The notes beneath the pieces are model-generated. The model had not been told where the DNA came from and searched no databases. It was given only the letters and a program-made list of their open reading frames with translations. This document shows, in pieces, positions 1 to 5,219 of a stretch of 5,219 nucleotides of DNA; the stretch's first letter is position 1; every line of letters starts with the position of its first letter. Source of the DNA: SVTX01 sp051867975 (lineage in GTDB: Bacteria; Bacillota; Clostridia; Oscillospirales; CAG-272). Made by a program: the position numbers and the translations under genes. Where the stretch lies: assembly GCA_051867975.1 (NCBI GenBank), contig JBJDZM010000107.1, positions 1-5,219 on the forward strand. The letters run 5' to 3'.

Positions 1-498
1 GGTATGCTTGTGCTTGTGCCTGCCATTCGTGAAATCTTTCATGTGCCGGACGGAGCAAGCCTGCTTGCCGCTATTATAGTGCTTGCGATTATGATACTGC
101 CGAACATTATAAAAGTGTCTATCACGGCACTTGATGCCGTACCGAAGGAATACGAGGACGCATCTCTCGCTCTCGGTGCAACGCCAACCGAAACCTTTTT
201 CAAGGTGTCCGTACCTGCCGCAAAAAGCGGTATTGCCGCCGCAGTTGTACTCGGTGTCGGTCGTGCCATCGGTGAAGCAATGGCGGTGATGATGGTTGCC
301 GGTAATGTAGCCAATATGCCTTCACTCTTTGAAAGTGTCCGTTTCCTTACCACCGCTGTGGCAAGTGAAATGGCCTACTCAAGTCCCGGCAGTTTGCAGA
401 GAAACGCTCTGTTCTCCATCGCCCTTGTGCTGTTCCTGTTTATTATGCTGATTAACGCTACGCTCAATTTCTTCTTGAAGCGTGATAAGGAGAAATAA
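1..498 (+). CDS. pstC: Phosphate ABC transporter permease PstC, 3' part only
   Basis: This is the C-terminal 165 codons of PstC, one of the two membrane subunits of the PstSCAB high-affinity phosphate importer. The reading frame is open from the first base, so the gene starts to the left of the window; the ATG at position 4 is an internal methionine. Family members are usually about 280-310 residues, so a little over half is visible. Visible codons 21-37 form a hydrophobic segment. Codons 52-72 (EDASLALGA...VSVP) are the cytoplasmic EAA loop that docks on PstB. Codons 87-92 (GRAIGE) carry the Arg and Glu that correspond, by recalled family knowledge, to transport-critical Arg237 and Glu241 of E. 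coli PstC. A last membrane helix (about 133-157) is followed by a basic tail. The stop TAA is one base before the pstA ATG. PstC versus PstA is assigned from gene order and the GRAIGEAMAV motif; confidence is high. Confidence 0.95.
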   Translation, partial: GMLVLVPAIREIFHVPDGASLLAAIIVLAIMILPNIIKVSITALDAVPKEYEDASLALGATPTETFFKVSVPAAKSGIAAAVVLGVGRAIGEAMAVMMVAGNVANMPSLFESVRFLTTAVASEMAYSSPGSLQRNALFSIALVLFLFIMLINATLNFFLKRDKEK

Positions 499-502
499 GA
501 TG
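487..502 (+). promoter_or_regulatory. Ribosome-binding site that fixes the pstA start
   Basis: AAGGAG at 487-492 lies seven bases before the ATG at 500. A GTG at 482 is in the same frame and would add six residues, but the Shine-Dalgarno sequence would then lie inside the gene. The ATG at 500 is therefore the better start. The site overlaps the last codons of pstC. Confidence 0.85.
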
Positions 503-1342
503 AATAAAAGAAGAAAACTACATATTGGTTTTATGCGTGGCGCAATGTATGTTTGTACCGCACTCACAGCGGCACTTGTGCTGTTCTTGTTCGGATATGT
601 TTTAATGAATGGTATCCCTAACATCACTTGGGAGCTGCTCTCCACCAAACCAAGCTACTTAACCAAACGAATCGGTATTTTGCCCGATATTCTGAATACG
701 GTTTACATCGTGATTGCGACACTTATTATTGTATTACCTCTCGGTGTCGGTGCGGCAATTTACCTTACCGAGTACGCAAAAAACAAAAAATTGGTAGCTA
801 TGATTGAATACGCCGCCGAAACCCTTTCGGGCATCCCGTCTATTATTTACGGTCTTGTGGGTATGTTGCTCTTTTCCAACAACTTTGGTACAAGCCTGCT
901 CGCAGGTGCGCTGACACTTGTTATTATGAATCTTCCTACCGTTATGCGTACAACACAAGAAAGTCTAAAAACCGTTCCACAGAGCTACCGTGAAGGTGCT
1001 TTCGGTTTAGGTGCAGGCAAGTGGCGTGTGATTCGTACTGTTGTACTCCCCGGATGTGTAGATGGTGTTATTACCGGTTGTATCCTATCTGTCGGTCGTA
1101 TTCTCGGTGAATCGGCAGCGCTCCTCTTTACCGCAGGCTTTGCTCACGCACTCAACGGCATTTTCACGGGACTGACTTCCCCCGGTGCAACCTTGACGGT
1201 TGCTCTTTATGTGTATGCAAAAGAAGAAGGCGAATTTGGTGTTGCCTTTGCTATCGCCGCAATCCTAATGGTACTGACATTACTGATAAATCTATCTGCC
1301 ACATTGGTGGGCAAATACTTTGCCAAAAGGAGAAGCATATGA
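500..1342 (+). CDS. pstA: Phosphate ABC transporter permease PstA
   Basis: This is the second membrane subunit of the phosphate importer, 280 residues, normal for the family; it pairs with PstC to form the phosphate pathway across the cytoplasmic membrane. A short basic N-terminus (MNKRRK) precedes about six hydrophobic segments, near residues 15-36, 67-89, 110-126, 132-149, 190-213 and 248-272. Residues 165-184 (EGAFGLGAGKW...VVLP) are the EAA loop that contacts PstB. The following GRILGESAALLFTAGF (199-214) is the PstA signature; its Arg200 appears to match Arg220 of E. coli PstA, which from memory is needed for transport. The ATG at 500 was chosen because AAGGAG lies seven bases upstream. 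The gene begins one base after the pstC stop and overlaps pstB by four bases (ATGA), so translation is probably coupled on both sides. Nothing is missing or truncated. Confidence 0.96.
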   Translation: MNKRRKLHIGFMRGAMYVCTALTAALVLFLFGYVLMNGIPNITWELLSTKPSYLTKRIGILPDILNTVYIVIATLIIVLPLGVGAAIYLTEYAKNKKLVAMIEYAAETLSGIPSIIYGLVGMLLFSNNFGTSLLAGALTLVIMNLPTVMRTTQESLKTVPQSYREGAFGLGAGKWRVIRTVVLPGCVDGVITGCILSVGRILGESAALLFTAGFAHALNGIFTGLTSPGATLTVALYVYAKEEGEFGVAFAIAAILMVLTLLINLSATLVGKYFAKRRSI

Positions 1343-2094
1343 GTGAAATAATGACGGCTAAAGACCTGTGCCTTTGGTACGGCGAAAATCAAGCCTTAAA
1401 GAATATCAATATAAACATTCCCGAAAAGAGTATTACGGCGCTAATCGGCCCTTCGGGATGCGGCAAATCTACCTTTCTCAAAACCCTAAACCGCATGAAT
1501 GATCTTATTCCGATTGTAAAAATCACGGGCGAGGTCTTCTATAACGGTCGCAACATCTTTGATAAGGATGTGGATGTGAACGAGCTTCGGCGGGACATCG
1601 GTATGGTATTTCAGAAGCCTAATCCGTTTCCGATGAGCATTTACGATAATATTGCCTACGGTCCCCGTACACACGGTATCTCAAGTAAGGTAAAGCTCGA
1701 TGAAATCGTAGAGCGGGCACTTCGGGATGCGGCAATTTGGGACGAAGTAAAAGACAGGCTCAAAAAGAACGCTCTCGGTCTTTCAGGCGGTCAGCAACAA
1801 AGGCTTTGCATTGCCCGTGCCCTTGCCGTAGAGCCGAAAGTTTTGCTTATGGACGAGCCGACTTCGGCGCTCGATCCTATCTCCACTTCCCGAATTGAGG
1901 AACTTGCATTGCAATTAAAGGAAAAATACACTATAATTATAGTGACTCATAATATGCAGCAGGCAGTTCGTATTTCGGATAATACGGCGTTCTTCCTTCT
2001 TGGAGAGTTAGTAGAAGTCGGTGAAACTGAGAAGCTGTTCTCACAGCCCGTCGATAAGCGCACCGAAGATTACATTACAGGAAGGTTTGGTTGA
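1339..2094 (+). CDS. pstB: Phosphate ABC transporter ATP-binding protein PstB
   Basis: This is the cytoplasmic ATPase subunit, 251 residues (the family is about 250-260), acting as a dimer under PstC and PstA to drive phosphate import. All ABC motifs are intact: A-loop aromatic at Trp13/Tyr14, Walker A GPSGCGKST (37-45), Q-loop Gln92 in MVFQKPNPFP, signature LSGGQQQR (148-155), Walker B VLLMDEP (168-174) with catalytic Glu173, D-loop SALD (176-179) and switch His204. The stretches TLNRMNDLIP and FQKPNPFP...YDN(I/V)AYGPR are typical of PstB and separate it from other importer ATPases. The start has AAGGAG at 1327-1332, six bases upstream, and overlaps the pstA stop as ATGA. The gene ends four bases before the phoU ATG. 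Its 3' third contains a 16-bp palindrome and a promoter-like sequence, listed separately. Confidence 0.98.
   Translation: MSEIMTAKDLCLWYGENQALKNININIPEKSITALIGPSGCGKSTFLKTLNRMNDLIPIVKITGEVFYNGRNIFDKDVDVNELRRDIGMVFQKPNPFPMSIYDNIAYGPRTHGISSKVKLDEIVERALRDAAIWDEVKDRLKKNALGLSGGQQQRLCIARALAVEPKVLLMDEPTSALDPISTSRIEELALQLKEKYTIIIVTHNMQQAVRISDNTAFFLLGELVEVGETEKLFSQPVDKRTEDYITGRFG
1909..1944 (+). promoter_or_regulatory. Possible internal promoter with overlapping palindrome inside pstB
   Basis: TTGCAA (1909-1914) and TATAAT (1932-1937) are 17 bases apart, the optimal spacing for a housekeeping sigma factor. The -10 hexamer is perfect and the -35 matches TTGACA at four of six positions. The -10 sits within a perfect 16-bp palindrome, CACTATAATTATAGTG (1929-1944). 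A start near 1944 would give a leader of about 155 bases before phoU, allowing phoU-phoB-phoR expression without the transporter genes. It lies in coding sequence, where chance matches are common, so this is only a candidate. Confidence 0.3.
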
Positions 2095-2101
2095 GATTAT
2101 G
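2079..2101 (+). promoter_or_regulatory. Weak, distant ribosome-binding site of phoU
   Basis: The only purine-rich Shine-Dalgarno match before the phoU ATG (2099) is AGGAAGG at 2079-2085, which leaves 13 bases, longer than the usual 5-9. The pstA, pstB, phoB and phoR genes all have GGAG-type sites six or seven bases from the start. The pstB stop (2092-2094) is four bases before this ATG, so phoU translation probably relies on ribosomes finishing pstB. Confidence 0.5.
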
Positions 2102-2743
2102 AGAAGCAGATTTGATGAGCAGCTTAAGTTACTGAATAAGAAAATGATTGAAATGGGCGCTGAATGCGAAAGCATTATTGCTCTATCCTCAAAAGCACTT
2201 CTTGAAGGCAACGCCGCAGGCACACGCAAAGCAAAAGAAAAAGGTCATAAGATTGACCAAATGGAGCGTGAGATCGAATCCATTTGCTTAAAACTCCTGC
2301 TCCAACAACAACCCGTAGCCAAAGACCTTCGTGTGATTTCCGCCGCCCTTAAAATGATTACCGATATGGAAAGAATCGGCGATCAGGCAGAGGATATTGC
2401 TGAGATTATTCCTTTCCTTAACGGCAGAACCGGCGAGGAATGCCACGATATTCGGCTTATGGCAGAAGCTACCATTAAAATGGTGACTGAAAGCATTGAT
2501 GCTTATGTTAAACAAGACCTTGAGTTTGCTAAATCGGTATCCGATTACGATGATGTGGTGGATGATGCTTTTGACCGTGTAAAACAGACACTAATTAAGA
2601 TGATTTCCGAAAATACCGCCGATGGCGAGTATGCTCTGGATCTTCTTATGATAGCGAAATACTTTGAACGCATCGGAGACCACGCCGTAAATATTGCGGA
2701 GTGGGTTGAGTTCTCCGTGACCGGCGTTCATAAAGGAGAATAA
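2099..2743 (+). CDS. phoU: Phosphate signalling regulator PhoU
   Basis: PhoU is a cytoplasmic all-helical protein that links the Pst transporter to the PhoR kinase: when phosphate is plentiful it promotes the inactive state of PhoR and restrains uptake. This copy has 214 residues, close to the usual 215-240. It shows the two tandem three-helix-bundle repeats of the family. Each carries the conserved acidic metal-binding motif: DMERIGDQAEDIAE (89-102) in the first and YFERIGDHAVNIAE (188-201) in the second. The N-terminal MRSRFDEQL and the QQPVAKDLR stretch (70-78) are also typical. The frame is open upstream to an ATG at 2021, but that start would overlap pstB by 74 bases and add 26 residues unlike PhoU, so the ATG at 2099 was chosen. 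Its own ribosome-binding site is poor. The stop is one base before phoB. Confidence 0.96.
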   Translation: MRSRFDEQLKLLNKKMIEMGAECESIIALSSKALLEGNAAGTRKAKEKGHKIDQMEREIESICLKLLLQQQPVAKDLRVISAALKMITDMERIGDQAEDIAEIIPFLNGRTGEECHDIRLMAEATIKMVTESIDAYVKQDLEFAKSVSDYDDVVDDAFDRVKQTLIKMISENTADGEYALDLLMIAKYFERIGDHAVNIAEWVEFSVTGVHKGE

Positions 2744-2744
2744 T

Positions 2745-3419
2745 ATGATTTGGTGTGTTGATGACGACAATACCATTCGTGACATTGAGGTTTATACGTT
2801 GACACAAACCGGATTTGATGCGAAAGGGTTTGCTGACGGCATTTCTATGCTCGAAGCGCTGAAAACCGAAAAGCCGGAGCTGATTGTGCTTGATATTATG
2901 CTTCCCGGCAAGGACGGCGTTGATGTCTTGAAGGAAATCCGAAACAATCCCGAAACCCGTAAAATTCCGGTGATTATGGCGACTGCCAAAGGCACCGAGA
3001 TGGACAAAATTCAGGGACTTGATACGGGAGCAGACGATTATCTTGTAAAGCCTTTCGGTGTGATGGAAATGGTATCTCGTATTAAAGCGGTACTCCGCCG
3101 CTGCGAGCCTGATGAAAAGGAAGAAGTACTTTCCGTCGCTGAAATCACACTCAGCGACAAGGAGCATCTTGTAACTGTCAGCGGTGAAAAGGTGGTACTT
3201 ACCTTTAAGGAATTTGAGATATTAAAACTCTTTATGAGTAATCCAGGCATTGTGTTCTCCCGTGATAAGCTCCTATCGGAAGTGTGGGGTGTAGATTATC
3301 TCGGCGAGTCAAGAACGGTAGATATGCACATTAAAACCCTTCGTCAGAAGCTGGGCGATGCAGGCTCCTGTATTGAAACGGTGATCGGTGTCGGCTATCG
3401 TATGGGAGGGAAGAAATGA
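2745..3419 (+). CDS. phoB: Phosphate response regulator, PhoB/PhoP family (OmpR type)
   Basis: This is a DNA-binding response regulator of 224 residues, expected to be phosphorylated by the adjacent PhoR and to activate phosphate-starvation genes; it is called PhoB in enterobacteria and PhoP in Bacillus. The receiver domain (about 1-118) has the acidic pocket DDD at 6-8, phospho-acceptor Asp50 (LDIMLPGKDG), switch residues Thr80 and Tyr99, and Lys102 in VKPF. The spacing of these residues matches CheY exactly. The C-terminal winged helix (about 127-221) includes LTFKEFEILKLF, the recognition-helix region SRTVDMHIKTLRQKLG and the wing GVGYRM. AAAGGAG at 2732-2738 lies six bases before the ATG, which is one base after phoU. 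The 3' end overlaps phoR by four bases (ATGA). The phosphate role is inferred from position after pst-phoU; by sequence alone many OmpR-family regulators look alike. Confidence 0.94.
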   Translation: MIWCVDDDNTIRDIEVYTLTQTGFDAKGFADGISMLEALKTEKPELIVLDIMLPGKDGVDVLKEIRNNPETRKIPVIMATAKGTEMDKIQGLDTGADDYLVKPFGVMEMVSRIKAVLRRCEPDEKEEVLSVAEITLSDKEHLVTVSGEKVVLTFKEFEILKLFMSNPGIVFSRDKLLSEVWGVDYLGESRTVDMHIKTLRQKLGDAGSCIETVIGVGYRMGGKK

Positions 3420-5062
3420 CAAAGAAAATCTTTCGCTCCATTATAGCTGTTGCGATGGTTGTGCTTTTGGCAGGTCTTCTTATTGCAAGCACCTTTTTAT
3501 ACGATTATTTCAATAAATCACAGGTGTCTCAGCTCAAGGAGGAGCTTTCCCTTGTTGCTACCAATGTAGATAAAATAGGTATCGAATATTTTGACAACTT
3601 TAATTCCCCCGTTTTCCGTTTTACTTTGGTTGATGCTGATGGCGGGGTGCTCTATGACTCACAGGCAACGGCAGAAGATATGGAAAATCACCTTGAACGT
3701 GAAGAAATCGCCGAAGCGCTTGAAAGCGGACACGGTAGTAGCGCAAGATATTCTTCCACTTTGACCGAGAGAACTTTCTATGAAGCCACCCGCCTTGAAA
3801 GCGGCAACGTACTTCGTATTTCTGTAAGTCAGGTAACGGTGGGGGCGCTGATTCTCGGTATGCTTCCTGCTATTTGCGCCATCGTTTTGATTTCTATTGT
3901 GGTAGCCCTGTTGCTGTCGCACAAAATGGCAAAGAGCATCGTAAAACCGCTGAATGAGCTTGACCTTGAAAACCCTGCCGAAAATGAGACATACGAGGAG
4001 CTTGCGCCTATTCTTACCAAGCTTAACAAACAGCACAAGCAGATCACACGGCAGATGCAGGAACTGAGGCAAAAATCCGATGAGTTTGAGCAGATAACCG
4101 CTTCAATGAACGAGGGACTTGTTCTGCTTGATAAAAAAGGAATGATCCTCAGCATCAACGCTGCCGCTAAAAAACTGTTTGGGGCAGATGAAATGGTAAT
4201 CGGTTGTGATTTCCTCACCCTTGACCGTAGCACGGACATGAGCCGTGCCATTGAAAAGGCGCTTGACGGTAAAAAAGCTGAGTTGCGTGAGGAAAGGAAC
4301 GGAAGCGAGTATCAGTTTATTATTAACCATACCGAGTCGGACGGTAAGATGATCGGTGTTGTAATTCTCTGCTTTGACATCACAGAAACGGCATTTGCCG
4401 AGCGAACCCGCAAGGAATTTACCGCCAATGTTTCTCACGAACTGAAAACACCGCTTCAATCCATTATCGGTAGTGCGGAACTACTTGAAAACGGTCTTGT
4501 AAAATCGGAGGATACAAAAAGATTTGTCGGCAATATCAAGAACGAAGCTACACGGCTTGTTTCACTTATTAACGATATTATCCGTCTTTCTCAGCTTGAT
4601 GAGGATAGCGAGACTGCCACCGAGTCTGTGGATCTGTACGATATAGCAAACGAGGTTATTGAGGTGCTGACCGTGTCGGCCTCGAAAAAGCAAGTGGAAC
4701 TCCGCCTAAACGGTGAGTCCTGCGTGATGAACGGTATCCGCAGATACCTCTATGAGATCGTCTATAATCTTTGCGACAACGCTATCCGCTATAACAAAGA
4801 CGGCGGCAAGGTGATGATCGATCTCAAAAACAAGGACGGCAACATTGTTCTCTCTGTAAGCGATACCGGTATCGGTATTCCTGCCGAACATCAAAACCGT
4901 ATCTTTGAACGCTTCTACCGTGTGGATAAGAGCCATTCCAAGGAAACAGGCGGTACAGGTCTCGGACTTTCCATTGTCAAACACGCCGTAGCCTATCACG
5001 GCGGTACTATCAAGCTTGAAAGCAAACTTGGAGAAGGCACAACAATTACAGTTGAATTCTAA
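3416..5062 (+). CDS. phoR: Phosphate sensor histidine kinase PhoR
   Basis: This is a membrane sensor kinase of 548 residues that should phosphorylate the PhoB encoded just upstream. In order: transmembrane helix 1 (about 8-28); an extracellular domain (about 32-140) with RFTLVDADGGVLYDS, which looks like the Cache/PAS-type fold common in clostridial PhoR; transmembrane helix 2 (about 143-167); a short degenerate HAMP/linker (168 to about 220); a cytoplasmic PAS domain (about 222-325, MNEGLVLLDKKG to FDITE); the dimerisation/phospho-acceptor domain with His341 in ANVSHELKTPL; and the ATPase domain with N-box Asn455 (CDNAIRYN), G1 DTGIGIP (483-489), F-box RIFERFYR (495-502) and G2 GGTGLGL (512-518). 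All catalytic residues are present. GGGAGG at 3404-3409 is six bases before the ATG, which overlaps the phoB stop. The long form with outer domain plus PAS resembles Bacillus PhoR and not the short E. coli protein. It is probably last in the operon because a terminator follows. Confidence 0.94.
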   Translation: MTKKIFRSIIAVAMVVLLAGLLIASTFLYDYFNKSQVSQLKEELSLVATNVDKIGIEYFDNFNSPVFRFTLVDADGGVLYDSQATAEDMENHLEREEIAEALESGHGSSARYSSTLTERTFYEATRLESGNVLRISVSQVTVGALILGMLPAICAIVLISIVVALLLSHKMAKSIVKPLNELDLENPAENETYEELAPILTKLNKQHKQITRQMQELRQKSDEFEQITASMNEGLVLLDKKGMILSINAAAKKLFGADEMVIGCDFLTLDRSTDMSRAIEKALDGKKAELREERNGSEYQFIINHTESDGKMIGVVILCFDITETAFAERTRKEFTANVSHELKTPLQSIIGSAELLENGLVKSEDTKRFVGNIKNEATRLVSLINDIIRLSQLDEDSETATESVDLYDIANEVIEVLTVSASKKQVELRLNGESCVMNGIRRYLYEIVYNLCDNAIRYNKDGGKVMIDLKNKDGNIVLSVSDTGIGIPAEHQNRIFERFYRVDKSHSKETGGTGLGLSIVKHAVAYHGGTIKLESKLGEGTTITVEF

Positions 5063-5066
5063 AATC

Positions 5067-5103
5067 ATTGGCGGTAAGGGTTTGACCTTGCTGCCAATTT
5101 TCT
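5067..5103 (+). terminator. Rho-independent terminator of the pst-pho operon
   Basis: A 13-bp stem starts five bases after the phoR stop. The left arm ATTGGCGGTAAGG (5067-5079) pairs with CCTTGCTGCCAAT (5086-5098) without gaps, using two G-U pairs, around a six-base loop (GTTTGA). It is followed by TTTCT, giving a T-rich tail from 5098 to 5103. This marks the end of the operon transcript. On the opposite strand the hairpin is followed by GATTTTAG, so weak termination from the right is also possible. Confidence 0.92.
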
Positions 5104-5111
5104 AAAACCAC

Positions 5112-5140
5112 TTGAATTTTTAAGCAAAATAGCTTATAAT
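5112..5140 (+). promoter_or_regulatory. Sigma-A-type promoter reading out of the window to the right
   Basis: TTGAAT (5112-5117, four of six to TTGACA) and a perfect TATAAT (5135-5140) are separated by exactly 17 bases in an AT-rich, non-coding stretch just after the terminator. Transcription would start near A5147. The gene it serves lies beyond position 5219. Its place right after a terminator supports a separate transcription unit downstream of phoR on the same strand. Confidence 0.75.
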
Positions 5141-5181
5141 ATACCCATATTCGATTCCACATTATCCACGGTGAAATTATT

Positions 5182-5216
5182 CTTGTTATCAACCTCGATA
5201 ACAAAATGATAACAAG
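5182..5216. repeat. Cluster of direct and inverted TTGTTATC repeats
   Basis: TTGTTATC (5183-5190) is mirrored by GATAACAA at 5197-5204 and again at 5208-5215. The last two copies are direct repeats exactly 11 bp apart, about one helical turn. The first copy can pair with either of the other two: eight pairs with a six-base loop, or nine pairs (CTTGTTATC with GATAACAAG, 5208-5216) with a 17-base loop. The cluster lies about 35-70 bases after the predicted transcription start of the 5112-5140 promoter, so it may be an operator, a leader-RNA structure or a regulator binding site. The function is unknown. The window ends three bases later, so further copies cannot be excluded. Confidence 0.7.
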
Positions 5217-5219
5217 GGC

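Noticed and set aside
482..499. GTG at 482 as an alternative pstA start
   Set aside because: It would place the good AAGGAG ribosome-binding site inside the gene and overlap pstC by 17 bases; the ATG at 500 has ideal spacing.
2021..2098. Upstream in-frame ATG extending phoU by 26 residues
   Set aside because: It overlaps pstB by 74 bases, the extra residues do not look like PhoU, and the family normally begins at the MRSRFDEQL-like sequence.
2799..2827. Perfect TTGACA at 2799-2804 inside phoB as a promoter
   Set aside because: The sequence 17 bases downstream is GAAAGG, which is not a -10 element.
2646..3167. Minus-strand open frame of 173 codons across phoU and phoB
   Set aside because: It is a shadow of two well-supported plus-strand genes, has no ribosome-binding site I can see and no recognisable domain.
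3659..4459. Several minus-strand open frames of 118-140 codons inside phoR
   Set aside because: They mirror the coding frame of an intact PhoR and show low-complexity or Cys/Phe-rich translations typical of antisense frames.
4763..4768. TATAAT at 4763-4768 inside phoR as a promoter
   Set aside because: There is no -35-like sequence 16-18 bases upstream and it lies within the conserved N-box coding region.
5162..5170. TTATCCACG, an 8 of 9 match to the DnaA box TTATCCACA
   Set aside because: It is a single near match with only a 7 of 9 neighbour (5186-5194), and there is no dnaA, dnaN or AT-rich unwinding region, so a replication origin is not supported.
5171..5209. Possible 12-residue leader peptide starting at GTG 5171
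   Set aside because: There is no ribosome-binding site before it and the peptide shows no run of a regulatory amino acid.

Overview
The window is the 3' part of a phosphate-uptake and phosphate-sensing operon, all on the + strand: pstC (only its 3' part), pstA, pstB, phoU, a PhoB/PhoP-type response regulator and a PhoR-type sensor histidine kinase. Protein style (a PhoB that begins directly at 'MIWCVDDD', a PhoR with a Cache/PAS-like outer domain), AAGGAG-type Shine-Dalgarno sites and moderate G+C suggest a Firmicute of the class Clostridia, perhaps a gut Oscillospiraceae or Lachnospiraceae relative. That placement is inference from protein style and not a database match.

Layout. 1-498 is the C-terminal part of PstC; the start and presumably pstS lie to the left. 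500-1342 is pstA, 1339-2094 pstB, 2099-2743 phoU, 2745-3419 phoB and 3416-5062 phoR. Genes are separated by one to four bases or overlap by 4 bp (ATGA), so they almost certainly form one transcript with translational coupling. A clear rho-independent terminator (5067-5103) ends it. The last ~115 bases hold no gene I can support. They do contain a very good sigma-A-type promoter (TTGAAT-17-TATAAT, 5112-5140) pointing out of the window, followed by a cluster of direct and inverted TTGTTATC/GATAACAA repeats (5182-5216).

How it works together. PstC and PstA form the membrane channel and PstB dimers the ATPase of the high-affinity phosphate ABC importer. PhoU links transporter state to the kinase. 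PhoR phosphorylates PhoB at Asp50, and PhoB then activates Pho genes, probably including this operon. All catalytic motifs needed for these roles are intact.

The coding part is a well-known system and I see no novel gene system in it. The items most worth a second look are non-coding or regulatory: the promoter and repeat cluster downstream of phoR, whose 11-bp repeat spacing resembles Pho boxes; a perfect 16-bp palindrome overlapping a promoter-like sequence inside pstB; and the weak ribosome-binding site of phoU.
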